This document shows positions 30,330-42,271 of a stretch of 64,000 bases of DNA, in pieces; positions within the stretch are counted from its first letter, which is position 1; every line of letters begins with the position of its first letter. This DNA comes from Prorocentrum cordatum (taxonomy: Eukaryota > Sar > Dinophyceae > Prorocentrales > Prorocentraceae), in NCBI GenBank assembly GCA_963575745.1, contig CAUYUJ010004780.1:298812-362811 (forward strand). Reading direction: 5' to 3'. The notes under the pieces are model-generated. The model ran no database searches and had not been told where the DNA came from. It saw only the letters and a program-made list of their open reading frames with translations. The position numbers were made by a program, and so were the translations under genes.

Positions 30330-30918
30330 GCAGCCCTCGCCGCGGAGGCCCGCTGACGGCAGTGTCGCCCCTGCGGGCCCGCTAAGTTTCAGTGAACCGA
30401 GATGCCTGCGGGCCCCTCCTTCGTCCTCCTCCTCCCCCTGCGGCCGCTCCTCGGAGCGTTGCTTCCCGTGCCTCCCCTACCCTGCTGCATCCCCATCCTG
30501 GCCCGCCCCTGCAGAGCGCCGCAAGGATGCAAGGGCCTTGGCGGCATGGTATCTGTTGTTCATCCAACCCCCCAGCTTCGGAACGGAAAGCGTAGGATGC
30601 AACAATGGTACCCTTTGGAAAGGTAAGCATCCTGACTCTGCGCCTTGCCTGCGCCGCGGGTCAAGTGCGACGGATGACGACGAAGGGATGACGGAGGACT
30701 ATGTTCCTACCTGTACGCAAGGTGCCGTGTACTGCACAGTTCAGAATGTGGCGCGCGTCCCACTACGAGAACGGAGGCGACGCCGCCAGCGCGCGACTGC
30801 TGCAATCCAAAATCAAACAAGTGGCAGCTCCACGCACGGGAACAGGAGCGTGCGGGCTGGCTCCTGCGTCGGAGCTGTCGAATTATGTTGCAGCCTGTGC
30901 TCAAGCCTGTGCTCTGTT
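30330..30918. other. Intergenic, no gene seen
   Basis: GC-rich sequence between two minus-strand genes. The overlapping short frames carry no domain. Confidence 0.5.
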
Positions 30919-33900
30919 TCAGCCTGTCTTCGGCTTCTTCTTCTCCGAGGCCGAGGAGTCGTCTGAGGACGAGGAGTCTGAGGTCGAGGACGCGTCGGCG
31001 TCGCGCTTCTTACCCTTCTTACCCTTCTTCTTGCAATCCTTCTTGTCCTTATTATTATTATCCTTCTGGTCCTTCTTCTTGTCCTCCTTCTTCTTGCCCT
31101 CCTTCTTGTTGTCGTCATCCTTCGGGTCCTCCTTTGTCAGGCGCAACTGCACAGAGCGTGCAAGCAGGTCCTCGCTCACGAATACCATGGCGCTGCTCCC
31201 GAACATGGCCTCGACGGCACGCTCCACGAGAAACGGCTTGAGCACCTTCGCGTGGTGGTCGTCGAAAAGTCAAAGCCACCACACTGCAACCGCTCTCGAT
31301 GCAGCCATGCATGCCTGCGCCGCCCGCAGGCGCGCCGAAGTGCACCCGCCTGGGCTTCCCCGCCTCGTGGCAGAGCTCCTTGAGGAGCTCGATGTCGCTG
31401 TCGCGCGGGAACCGCGGCACCTCCGTTCCCTTGGGCTGGCGGTAGAGTTTCCGCTTCTTCACGGCCGCAGTCACGAGGGCCTTCTCGGGGCGGACGGCTG
31501 TTGCAGCTTCGTCGCGCGCCTCGGCGCCACAATCAGCGCCCTCGTCCTCCTGGAGGGGGAGGGTGGCAGTACCCCAGCTTCTCTCGCTCCTCGGCCTCCA
31601 CCTCGGTGACGCACTGGCCAACCATGCTGGCCAAGCTGGTCTCCCGAACCTGCTTGGGCACGAGGGCGTGGCTCTTCTGCGGCAGGACAGGCACGTTCCT
31701 CATCACTTCGTTGCAGAGGGGGCTGCCCGCGTCCACGAACTGCCTGATCTGGGCCAGTTGCGTCGGCTTCCTCCCCTTGTAGCAGAACAGCATGACCTCG
31801 TGCGAGCGCGAGTTCGCCAGGCCTCGCTGCCTCTGGAAGTGGCCGTGCTGCTGCATCTGCTTCGTGTTGTAGGCGAGGTGGTATGTGACCGTGCGGAACT
31901 TGTTTGCGGCGAGGATCTTCTGGATCTTCGGGAGGTTCGACTGCGTGCGGCCCGTCAGCACCCACAGCACGTCCCGTCCACCGATCATCAGCGGTTCCAG
32001 GGATTTCAGGTAGCGTGTGAAATCCTGCTCGTCCAGCGCGGGCTCACGGCGCGTGAGGCCTTCCCAGCACAACTTCGCATTCTTGACATCGTAGAAGCCC
32101 ATCACTGATGCATTATCTGTGCGGTTCTGGTATGGGCGTGTCTTAGTAACCGAAGCGTTGATATCCATGGCGCTGCCCTCCGCCGTGATCATGGCGACCC
32201 GCGTATCCAGCACGGTGGAGCACTGCTGCTCGCACAGCGCCTTGAAGTTATTTACGTCGCTCGGGGAGACGTCGATCTTCTTCTTGTCCTCGGAGGCCGC
32301 CTCCGCTGTTCCAGCGCCGCCCGCTGTTGCAGCACCGACCGTGTCGCTGTCTGCAGGCTTTTCCTCTGACGGTTCCTGGGGGTTTCCCACGAGGGAGTCG
32401 CACGCGATCTGAAACTTCTCGAAGAACCTCTTGTTCACTCGCGCGCTCCTGTGGAACTTGTCCATGTTGTAGCGCTCGGCGCACGGCTGGGTGAGGGCGC
32501 CAGAGATCTCCTGCTTGTAAAATTCCTGGCCTATTTCGAGGAAGTGTCTCATCGCCAGGCGCAGCGCGCCGGTCGGCAGTGACTGCGCCCAGGTCGGGTC
32601 CTTATCAGGCCCCTCAGTCTTCTCGAAGAACTTGAGCGGCGAGTCGAGGTATTGCCTCGCGATGACCATGACTTTTCTCTCGGCGGCGTTCTCCTGTGTG
32701 TCTGGTGTTTCAGTGCTGTTGCAGCCAGTGCTCCCTGTGAACAAGTCTGGGTACTGTTTCAGAAACTTCGCCACGTACTTCATCGCCCACAAGATCTCGG
32801 CCACTACCTGGCCGATGGTGGAGGCGCTGTACGGGTCCTTCACGCTCTTCCGCCACATCCGCGTGTACAGGCTTTCCAAGACGTGCCCCAGCGAGAAAGG
32901 GTCCGTCTTCGCGATGATCATCCCAAGCTGCGTGGGCTTGCCCAGCAGATTGTCTCGCCCCCAACGGTTCACGGCGGCATCCAAAAGCAGCAATGCCCCT
33001 GGGCACTTTTCGATAGCGAGCCAGTTGATCATGTGCGTCCTGACTGGGGCAATGCATCATTCCCCACTGTATCTTTTTCTCCAACCACGCCTGCGCCTTC
33101 TCTGCCGAGGGGTTCCCGCCACCTAGCCCGCCGCTCTTCAAGATTCCCGCCGCACGTGCCACGATGCGCATGAGGTTCTGGTTCTCGACACCTAGGAAAT
33201 CGCGCAGGCGCTCGTGGCGGGCTCTCTGGTTGACAGACCACTTGAACTTGTTCTCCTCGATCTCCTCAGCCGAGCGCCCCGGGATCAGCGCGAACGATAT
33301 CGAAGGGCCAATCCAGAATCAAGTCCTCCACCGCTTGCACGGCCTGCCTGTTGCCTTCCTCTTTCGCCCAGTAGTAGGCCAGCCAGACAGCGTTGACCAC
33401 GTCACTGCCCAAACGCTTGAACTTGCCGATCTCGGGCACAGCGGTCTGATTCACGTTGGTGAGCATGATGGGGACCTCGAACCCTTTCTCAACCTGCTTC
33501 GGGATGTTCCAAGGCCTGCCACCCTTGACCTGGCTTAGCGTCTCCACGATGCGCCGCTGTGGGTTACCCTGGGCTGAGCACTCGACGTCGCCAGCGCCCT
33601 CAGGAGAGTCGTTCGCTGTTTCAGCCGCGTCGTCCGTCGACACGTTCGACATGCACATGTCCGCAGCCACGTTCTCCACCTTGCCCACCGTGATATTCTC
33701 CTCCAGGAAACTGTTGTCGATGGGCGCCGTATACGCCAGGTTCAGATAGGCATTCCTGCGCTCGCCCTTCTCGTTGCACTCTTCGATGATCCTGGCGAGC
33801 TCTTGCAATGGAGTTATCTCCTTGCTGTCCTTCTTCGAGATCTTCTTCGACTGGTCCTCCTGCGACTTGTCTGGCTTCTCCCTCTTCGGCTTCTCGGCCC

Positions 33901-34014
33901 TCTTGGCGACGCGCTTCGGAATGGTCTTGAGAAGCCGCTTGAAGTCAGTCTCGATGAGGGGGGAAACCTCGTCGGCCCAGAAGTCCTTGAACGGCTGCGC
34001 CGCGAAGCCGCTCA
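30919..34014 (-). CDS. Dinoflagellate multicopy-family protein with Lys-rich tail, frameshifted
   Basis: Start ATG 34014 (MSGFAAQPFKDFWADEVSPL). A basic stretch (KRVAKRAEKPKREKPDKSQ) is followed by long helical, charged sequence with no named domain, e.g. MINWLAIEKCPGALLLLDA and KSHALVPKQVRETSLASMVG. Then come KKRKLYRQPKGTEVPRFPRD and a tail of DKKKDQKDNNNKDKKDCKKK and Ser/Asp clusters, ending at 30919. The protein reads through only if four single-base shifts are allowed, near 33298, 33030, 31590 and 31265. At each, the next frame continues the family pattern without a gap. From memory the family is abundant in dinoflagellates. The Lys-rich, nuclear-signal-like ends suggest a nucleic-acid-binding nuclear protein. 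Likely a young pseudogene or a gene hit by assembly indels. Confidence 0.55.
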
Positions 34015-34362
34015 TCGCGCTCAGGCGGGCTGGTTCAGCTGCGGGCTGGCCGTTCCACCTCGCGCGCCTGTTGCAGGTCGGGCTGGAGCCGCGGCGGGAA
34101 TGGAATTGGGCATGATGGAAGAAGAGGGGCCGTTGTAGCCGATGGAACGTCCAGAGGGCGGATAGGAAGCAAAGCGAAAATAGCCGCAACCAATTCTAGA
34201 CGAACTCACGGATGTCGGAAGTCGCCCATTCCCTCGAAGCAATGCGAAGATTAATGCATTTTCAGCGAGCGAGGGCGCCAAGAGCCTGTCGAGTTCTCCC
34301 CAGATGGCCTACCAGCTCTTGATGGGTGGGCCCAGAGATTTTGCAAGACCCCAACGGCACCA

Positions 34363-34482
34363 AGAAATTCTAACTACCCTAAGGGCCTCAAGAGGAGATC
34401 CCAGAAATTCTATCTCCCCACAGGGCCTCAAGAGAGATTGCCAGAAATTCCTCGCCCCTCAGGGCGTCAAGAGGAGATCCCA
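34363..34482. repeat. 40-bp tandem repeat, three copies
   Basis: AGAAATTC begins units at 34363, 34403 and 34443. Each continues with a CCCC..AGGGCCTCAAGAGGAGATCCC-like stretch. Confidence 0.8.
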
Positions 34483-35090
34483 ATCTTCAACGCACTCATT
34501 TTTTGAGTCCTAGTAGACCCAGAACCCCATAAATCTGTTATTCTTTCGAGATTCGCTGCCAGGCCGAAGGTTTCGACTGACTGCGCTAGCCGCTAGAACA
34601 GAGAACAGCTACAGCGCGCCCCCCCTCCCCCCCCCGCCCTCGCGGCGGACAGCGTCGGATAATTCATGTAGTCGGGGGGGGGGGGGCTGGGGGGCCCTGG
34701 AGCCATGGGGCGTTGATCCGATCGGCATAAGCCCGACACTTGCGCAAACGTCCAGCGGTGCCAGTGCGGGGGGGGGCGGGCGCGCTGCGGGACGGGGGAT
34801 GAGACGGCACGCATGCTGCAGCTCGCGCGGCCTCGCATGGAGCGCGCGCGCGGCATCGGGCCGACGGACCGAAAGAAGCAGCCGCGGGGGCGGCGTCCTG
34901 CAGGGCACAGAATGCAGATGAGGCCTAAGGATTAAGGGCGAGTCGGGTCGGGTCGTCGTCGCGTCGTCGTCGTCGTCACGGTCGTCGTCACGGTCGTCAA
35001 AATCTCTGATCATATCGCCTCGCCCCCATCTCCCCCCACCCCTCCCCCCCATTTACTCCAACGCGCGGCGCGTGGCGGGCCCTCACCACG
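34483..35090. other. Intergenic with poly-C/poly-G and GTC runs
   Basis: Homopolymer C and G runs at 34620-34690 and a GTCGTC tract at 34955-35000. No gene. Confidence 0.5.
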
Positions 35091-35957
35091 CTAGCAGCCC
35101 GCAAAATCGCGGTTAGTTTTGGGGTGGTGGCCGACGCGCATGTGAAGAAGGTTGCGCCTGCCATAGTGATCACTGCGGATCCCTGAACAGGGCGCGCAGA
35201 GCTTCCTGGAACATACACGCTCAGAGAAGCCGCCGCATACGGTGCAGATGTCAACGCTGCGATAGCGGGCCATCACGCGGCTGCTGCGGTACCCGAGCGC
35301 GCCAGCCGCGAGGGGCAAGATCCGGCGGAAGTGCGGTGCGATCCACGGCGCAGTGGCTGGCCAGCCGAATTCGTTGGCCTCAGACCCCTCGGGCACCTCC
35401 AAGGCTTGCCCCGCTGGTGCCGGCGGAGGCAGCCCAGGCTGCCCAGGCTGCAGAGCGACAAGAGGAGGCTGCCCAGCGGCAGCGACAGGAAGTGCTGGGG
35501 GTGGGAGTGGGAGCGCGGCCCCTGCGCCACCCGGAGCTGCAGCGGCGCCCACAGGGCCTGCGGCCGCAGCGCCACCACCACCAGCAGCTGGCACATGAAC
35601 CGCATGCTGGAACACGGCGGCGGCCCCCGGGGCGCGCTGGTCGTCGCCGCCGCCGCCCACCACGACTCCATCTCCATTGTTGATGTCCACACCGCCCACC
35701 ACGACTCCATCTCCATTGATGGCCACACGAAGCTGGAGCTGGGTGTGAATCGTCGTCGACGGCCCAGATGCTGCCATCGCGGCCATCGCGGCGAGCGTCG
35801 ACGCCGCGTCGACGCCTGAGTCCGAGGCGGGAGGGGGGGTCACCTGCTCAGGCTGAGGAGGAGCACAGCCGAAACACTGGACCTTCGAACTGCAGACGGC
35901 TGAGGCTGAGGCAGCGACGCCGACGGACGGTGACGACGACGACGGGTCACGGGCCAT
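35091..35957 (-). CDS. Ala/Pro-rich protein with Cys-rich C-terminus
   Basis: The likely start is ATG 35957 (MARDPSSSSPSVGVAASASA), because the longer frame to 36110 runs into the satellite. Most of the protein is Ala/Gly/Pro-rich and contains an in-frame duplication of VVVGG-NNGDG (plus strand 35657-35720). The last 60 residues form a Cys cluster: DICTVCGGFSERVCSRKLC, then APCSGIRSDHYGRRNLLHM and GHHPK. That resembles the Cys-rich tail of the non-LTR element at 24.0-25.5 kb, so this could be an element fragment or a separate zinc-binding protein. Confidence 0.4.
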   Translation of the reverse strand: MARDPSSSSPSVGVAASASAVCSSKVQCFGCAPPQPEQVTPPPASDSGVDAASTLAAMAAMAASGPSTTIHTQLQLRVAINGDGVVVGGVDINNGDGVVVGGGGDDQRAPGAAAVFQHAVHVPAAGGGGAAAAGPVGAAAAPGGAGAALPLPPPALPVAAAGQPPLVALQPGQPGLPPPAPAGQALEVPEGSEANEFGWPATAPWIAPHFRRILPLAAGALGYRSSRVMARYRSVDICTVCGGFSERVCSRKLCAPCSGIRSDHYGRRNLLHMRVGHHPKTNRDFAGC

Positions 35958-36107
35958 GGGCCACCAGCCACGGGGGAGACCGTCGGACTGTCGGGGGGCG
36001 CCGCACGATGACTCATCTGCGAAGGCCCTCCGCCGGGAGGCCCCTCGACCACTCGGCCCTCCCGACGGGAGTCGACAGCCAGGGCCCGAGAATCCGATCG
36101 TATGCTC

Positions 36108-39100
36108 CAATGGAACTCTAACATCATATGTTAGATTATGTTAGAGCTCCCTGGGAGCTCTAACATCGTATGTTAGAGCTCCGTGGGAGCTCTGAGGCGG
36201 CGGCGGCGGCGGGTAGGTTAGAGCTCCCATGTTAGAGCTCCCTGGGAGCTCTAAAATACTGAGCTCCAACGGAGCTTTAACATAGCATGTTAGAGCTCAG
36301 TGGGAGCTCACTGGGAGCTCTAACATGGTATGTTAGCGCTCCGTGGGAGCTCTAACATGGCTTGTTAGAGCTCCAACGGAGCTCTAACATAGCATGTTCG
36401 AGTATGTTAGAGCTCCCTGGGAGCTCTAACATGGTATGGTTAGGAGCTCCGGGAGCTCTAACATGGCTTGCTAGAGCTCCATCGAACATAGCATGTTCCA
36501 GTATGTTAGAGCTCCTGGGAGCTCTAACATGGCATGTTCGAGTATGTTAGAGCTCCCTGGAGCTCTAAACATGCTATGTAGAGCTCCGTGGGAGCTCTAA
36601 CATGGCTTGTTAGAGCTCCAACGGAGCTCTAACATAGCATGTTCGAGTATGTTAGAGCTCCCTGGGAGCTCTAACTGGTATGTTAGAGCTCCGTGGGAGC
36701 TCTAACATGGCATGTTAGAGCTCCAACGGAGCTCTAACATAGCATGTTCCAGTATGTTAGGAGCTCCCTGGGAGCTCTAACATGGTATGTTAGAGCTCCG
36801 TGGGAGCTCTAACATGGCTTGTTAGAGCTCCAACGGAGCTCTAATATAGCATGTTCCAGTATGTTAGAGCTCCCTGGGAGCTCTAACATGGTATGTTAGA
36901 GCTCCGTGGGAACTCGAACATGGCATGTTAGAGCTCCAACGGAGCTCTAACATAGCATGTTCGAGTATGTTAGAGCTCCCTGGGAGCTCTAACATGGTAT
37001 GTTAGAGCTCCGTGGGAGCTCTAACATGGCTTTAGAGCTCCAACGGAGCTCTAACATAGCATGTTCGAGTATGTTAGAGCTCCCTGGGAGCTCTAACATG
37101 CGATGTTAGAGCTCCCATGTTAGAGCTCCCTGGGAGCTCTAACATACCGAGCTCCAACGGAGCTTTAACATAGCATATTAGAGCTCAGTGATGTTAGAGC
37201 TCAGTGGGAACTCCCTGGGAGCTCGAGCATGGTATGTTAGAGCTCCGCGGGAGCTCTAACATGGCTTGTTAGAGCTCCAACGGAGCTCTAACATAGCATG
37301 TTCCAGTATGTTAGAGCTCCCTGGGAGCTCTAACATGGCATGTTACAGCTCCGTGGGAACTCGAACATGGCTTGTTAGAGCTCCAACGGAGCTCCAACAT
37401 AGCATGCTCGAGTATGTTAGAGCTCCCATGGAGCTCTACCATGCTATGTTAGAGGCTCCGTGGAGCTCTAACATGGCATGTTAGAGCTCCAACGGAAGTT
37501 TCTAACATAGCATGTCCGGTAATGTTAGAGCTCCCTGGGAGCTCTAACAATGGCATGTTAGAGCTCCGTGGGAGCTCTAACATGGCTTGTTAGAGCTCCA
37601 CGGAGCTCTAACATAGCATGTTTTCCAGTATGTTAGAGCTCCCCTAGGAGCTCTAACAGCTATATTCGGGCTTCCGAAAAATCCCATGTTTGGAGCTCCG
37701 TGGGAGCTCTAACATGGTATGTTGGAGCTCCAGCGGAGCTCTAACATAGCATGTTCCAGTATGTTAGAGCCCCCTGGGAGCTCTGACCTGGTATGTTAGA
37801 TCTCCGCGGGAGCTCGAACATGGTTTGTTAGCGCTCCAACGGAGCTCTAACATAGCATGTTCCAGTATGTTAGAGCTCCCTGGGAGCTCTAACATGGTAT
37901 GTTAGAGCTCCGTGGGAGCTCTAACATGGCTTGTTAGAGCTGCAACGGAGATCTAACATAGCATGTTCGAGTATGTTAGAGCTCCCTGGGAGCCCTAACA
38001 TGCTATATTAGAGCTCCCATGTTAGAGCTCCCTGGGAGCTCTAAAATACCGAGCTCCAGCGGAGCTTTAACATAGCATGTTAGAGCTCAGTGGGAGCTCC
38101 CCGGGAGCTCTAACATGGTATGTTAGAGCTCCAACGGAGCTCTAACATAGCATGTTCGAGTATGTTAGAGCTCCAATGGAGCTCTAACATAGCATCACAT
38201 GCCATGTTAGAAGTCCCTGGGAGCTCTAACATGGTATGGGAGAGCTCCGTGGGAAAGCTCTAACATGGCTTGTTCGAGCTCCCACGGAAGCTCTAACATA
38301 GCATGTTCCAGTATGTTAGAGCTCCCTGGTAGCTCTAACATGGTATGTTTAGAGCCCCGTGGGAAAAAAAAAAGAAGAAGACAGAAAGAAAAAAAAAAGC
38401 AAAAAAAAAGGAAAAAAGCTCTGACGTGGCTTGTTAGAGCTCCAACGGAGCTCGAACATAGCATGTTCGAGTATGTTAGAGCTCCCTGGGAGCTCTAACA
38501 TGGTATGTTAGAGCTCCGTGGGGGCTCTAACGTGGCATGTTAGAGCTCCAACGGAGCTCTAACATAGCATCTTCCAGTATGTTAGAGCTCCATGGGAGCT
38601 CTAACATGGTATGTTAGAGCTCCGTGGAAGCTCTAACATGGATTGTTCGATCTCCAACGGAGCTCTAACATAGCATGTTCCAGTATGTTAGAGCTCCCCG
38701 GGAGCTCTAACGTGCTATATTAGAGCTCCCATGTTAGAGCTCCCTGGGAGCTCTAAAATACCGAGCTCCAGCGGAGCTTTAACGTAGCATGTTAGAGCTC
38801 AGTGGGGGCTCCCTGGGAGCTCTAACGTGGTATGTTAGAGCTCCAACGGAGCTCTAACATAGCATGTTCGAGTATGTTAGAGCTCCCTGGGAGCTCTAAC
38901 ATGGTATGTTAGCGCTCCGTGGGAGCTCTAACATCGCACGTTAGAGCTCCAGCGGAGCTCTAACATAGCATGTTCCGGTATGTTAGAGCTCCAACGGAGC
39001 TCTAACATGGTATGTTAGAGCTCCGTGGGAGCTCTACCGTGGCTTCTTAGAGCTCCAACGGAGCTCTAACATAGCATGTTCGAGTATGTTAGAGCTCCCA

Positions 39101-40336
39101 GGGAGCTCTAACATGCTATATTAGAGCTCCCATGTTAGAGCTCCCTGGAAGCTCTAAAATACCGAGCTCCAACGGAGCTTTAACAGAGCATGTTAGGGCT
39201 CAGTGGGAGCTCCCTGGGAGCTCTAACATGGTATGTTAGAGCTCCAACGGAGCTCTAACATAGCATGTTCCAGTATGTTAGAGCTCCCTGGGAGCTCTAA
39301 CGTGGTATGTTAGAGCTCCGTGGGAGCTCTAGCATGGCTTGTTAGAGCTCCAGCGGAGCTCTAGCATAGCATGTTCCAGTATGTTAGATCCCTGGGAGCT
39401 CTAACATGGTATGTTAGCTCCGTGGGAGCTCTAACATGGCATGTTAGAGCTCCAACGGAGCTCTAACATAGCATGTCCGGGTATGTTAGAGCTCCGTGGG
39501 AGCTCTGACATGGCATGTTAAGAGCTCGCCGAGCTCTAACGTGGCTTGTTTCGAGCTCCAACGGAGCTCTTACTACCCCCACCCACCCCCCCAAATAGCA
39601 TGTTCGAGAATATGTTAGAGCTCCCTGGGAGCTCTAACATGGCTTATTAAGAGGCTCCCAATGTTAGCACGCCCCCATGGAGCTCTAACCTACGACTCCA
39701 AAAACGGAGCTCTAACATAGCATGTTAGAGCTCAGTGGGAGCCCCCTGGGAGCTCCAACATGGCATGTTAGAGCTCCAACGGAGCTCGAACATAGCATGT
39801 TAGAGCTCCCTGGGAGCTCTAACATGGCATGTTAGAGCCCCGTGGGAGCCCTAACATTGCATGTTAGAGCTCTGGCGGAGCTCTAGCATATCATGTTCCA
39901 GTATGTTAGAGCTCCCAGGGAGCTCCCACATGCTATATTGTTAGAGCTCCCTGGGAGCTCTAAAATACAGAGCTCCAACGGAGCTTTAACATAGCATGTG
40001 AGAGCTCAGTGGGAGGTCCCTGGGAGCTCTAACATAGCATGTTCGAGTATGTTAGAGCTCCCTGGGAGCTCTAACATGGCATGTTAGAGCTCCGTGGGAG
40101 CTCTAACATGGCATGTTAGAGCTCCCAGGGAGTTCTAACATGGCATGTTAGCCTCGAGCTCTAACATAGGATGTTGTTAGAGGTCCCTTGGAGCTCTATC
40201 ATGGCATGTTAGAGCTCCCATGGAACTCTAACATGCTATGTAAGAGCTCCTTGGAAGCTCCAACGTGCTATGTTGGATTTCGATGTGAGGGTTGTGAACT
40301 CTAACATGCTATGTTAGAGCTCGATGGGAGCTCTAG
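36108..40336. repeat. Palindromic TTAGAGCTCC higher-order satellite
   Basis: Three palindromic subunits (about 42, 32 and 32 bp) form a 106-bp higher-order unit. Each subunit is GTTAGAGCTCC-NNN-GGAGCTCTAAC with a different centre (AAC, CTG, GTG) and a different linker (catagcatgttcgagtat, catggtat, catggctt). The marker cgagtat/ccagtat recurs at 36643, 36749, 36856, 36962 and 37066, about 106 apart. Copies diverge by point changes and small indels. An A-rich insertion interrupts the array at 38363-38417. The right end is cut by the N gap, so true length is unknown. Confidence 0.95.
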
Positions 40337-40436
40337 NNNNNNNNNNNNNNNNNNNNNNNNNNNNNNNNNNNNNNNNNNNNNNNNNNNNNNNNNNNNNNNN
40401 NNNNNNNNNNNNNNNNNNNNNNNNNNNNNNNNNNNN
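40337..40436. other. Assembly gap (100 N)
   Basis: Exactly 100 N at the edge of the satellite, the usual placeholder for a gap of unknown size. Sequence on both sides is repetitive. Confidence 0.98.
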
Positions 40437-40663
40437 CTCCTCCTCCTCCTCCTCCTCCTCCTCCTCCTCCTCCTCCTCCTCCTTCGCCTCCTCCGTTTGG
40501 CGTCCTTGCCTCCCCCCTCCCTCCGTCCCTACCCCTTCCTCCCCCGGGGGGGTCCGGAGGCGGGAGGCAGGAGGCCCCGCAACCCCAGGGGCTCCGTCGG
40601 CGCCGGCCTGGATCTGCTCGATGTCGACCTCGGAGCGATCGGGGACGTACTCCATGCGCCTCA

Positions 40664-40757
<94 letters not shown>

Positions 40758-41060
40758 TCCTCGTTTTCCTCCATTTCCTGCCCTCCCTCCTGTGCATTTT
40801 CTTCAGCCTCTTCCCCTCCTCCTCCGTAATTATCCTCCCGCCCTCTCCCTGTGTTATCCCCACTGTTTCTCCCCCCCCCTCATCAACATCCCATATCCCA
40901 CTCGTTGTCCGCCTTGTCCCCGCCCTCGTCCTCCTCCTCCTCCGCCTCCTCCTCCTCCTCCTCCTCCTCCTCCGCCCTCCTCTTCCTCCTCCTCCTCCTC
41001 CTCCTCCTCCTCCTCCTGTTCGTTTTCCTTCTCCTCGCGCCTCTCGCGCTCCTCTTCCTG
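40437..41060. repeat. (CTC)n, (CGC)n, (CGT)n tracts
   Basis: CTC triplets from the gap to about 40487, GCC/CGT triplets at 40660-40757, and CTC again at 40920-41030. Open frames here are compositional. Confidence 0.9.
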
Positions 41061-41487
41061 CAGCTTGAGGGAGATGCCGCGCACGGGGCCGCGCTGGATC
41101 CTGGCTTTTGTCGGCCAGACAAAAAAGAAAAGGGCGGAAAAGGTGAGGAAGCGCCACTGACTGGCGGCAGCGACAGCGGAGGAAGGGGTGGAATATGAAG
41201 GGGAAGATCGAGCGGCGGCGTTGCTCAAAACGACCGGAAGTTACACGAATTGCACAACATACTTGGAGATTTCAATACAATGATAAGACAGAGTTGCCAT
41301 CTGACCATCGACGTGTGCACTTGGTTGACTGGACCCAAAGTAGCGAAGTGATGTCGCACCAAATCTGGATTAGACGCTGTTTGACTAATGAGGAATGGAA
41401 GGAGGACCTCCGTTCTAACACCTATGTACGAAGTCTCGTAAGTCTTACTCCCACGCTCTCATTATCTGGAAACCTCCCACCCGAATT
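41061..41487. other. No gene seen
   Basis: Unique-looking sequence. An open frame at 41195-41566 has no recognisable domain and runs into the palindrome, so it is not called. Confidence 0.4.
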
Positions 41488-41655
41488 GATCAGAGTAGAT
41501 GGGGTCGGAAGATCGCACCGCATCGCCTATGCACCGGGGACGTTTGCGATGCATCGGCGCCGTTAGCGTGCAGAAAGTCGGGCCACACATTTAGCCGCGT
41601 CGCAGATGCATCGGCGATGCGGCGCGATCCTCCGACCCAATCTGCTCGGACCTCA
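41488..41655. repeat. MITE-like imperfect inverted repeat
   Basis: The left arm (about 41491-41550, GGGTCGGAAGATCGCACCGC) and the reverse complement of the right arm (about 41595-41649) match over some 50 bases with few differences. The unit is ~160 bp and non-coding. No target duplication was confirmed. Confidence 0.55.
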
Positions 41656-41978
41656 TCTAGGAGGCCTGGAATAATTTCAAAGCGGTGCGCACGGAACCTG
41701 CCGTGAAATCCACTCGGGACGCCCCGGGGATCTGCTGACGGTCTACCGACCCCCTCGCCCGACGCCAGGCTGCCAGTGCGGGGGGGGGGGGGGGGGGCTC
41801 TTCTGGGCCCCCTCGGGAGGAGGGGGGAGGAAAACCCAATTCTAAAACCCCGCATTTCATTGGTGGCGTGGCCTGGCGAAGCGGACCCCCCACGGCAGCC
41901 GCGGAACAATGCGCCAGGACGAGGAGGAGGAGGAGGGCCAACAGCAGCAGCATCAGCAGCAGTCAGGACAGCAAAGTA

Positions 41979-42163
41979 TGATATGGAAGATCGCTGATCT
42001 CTGTTTATCTCTCGCTCGCTGGGCGCGCCGCAGCTCAATTGACCAAGGGCCCTCAACATGGACAGGGCCAAGTGGGCAGCGGCGGAGGGGCAGCTGGGCG
42101 GCAGTGGCAAGCACTGGGGAGAGAAGCAGAAATAGAGAGAGAGAGAGAGAGAGAGAAAAAGAG

Positions 42164-42207
<44 letters not shown>

Positions 42208-42259
42208 GGGGTCTCCGCGGGGGGCCCTATGAGAGCTCTGCGAGTCCTCTAGAATCACA
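41979..42259 (-). repeat. 3' LTR (281 bp)
   Basis: Shares TGATATGGAAGATCGCTGAT, AAGGGCCCTCAA...GGGCCAA, GGCGGGGTCTCCGCGGGG and TAGAATCACA with the other LTR. A (GA)n tract of about 70 bp (42133-42202) has expanded inside it. Confidence 0.85.
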
Positions 42260-42271
42260 CTCCTCCTGTTG
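42260..42271 (-). other. Polypurine tract before the 3' LTR
   Basis: Element-sense AACAGGAGGAG directly abuts the LTR start TGTGATTCT. This is the expected position and composition for the plus-strand primer. Confidence 0.55.

Noticed and set aside
36108-40336. CRISPR-like pattern of regular palindromic repeats
   Set aside because: There are no unique spacers. The linkers are themselves repeated, and the genome is eukaryotic.
41195-41566. 123-codon plus-strand frame with normal-looking composition
   Set aside because: No domain, no family resemblance, and its end lies in the MITE-like palindrome.
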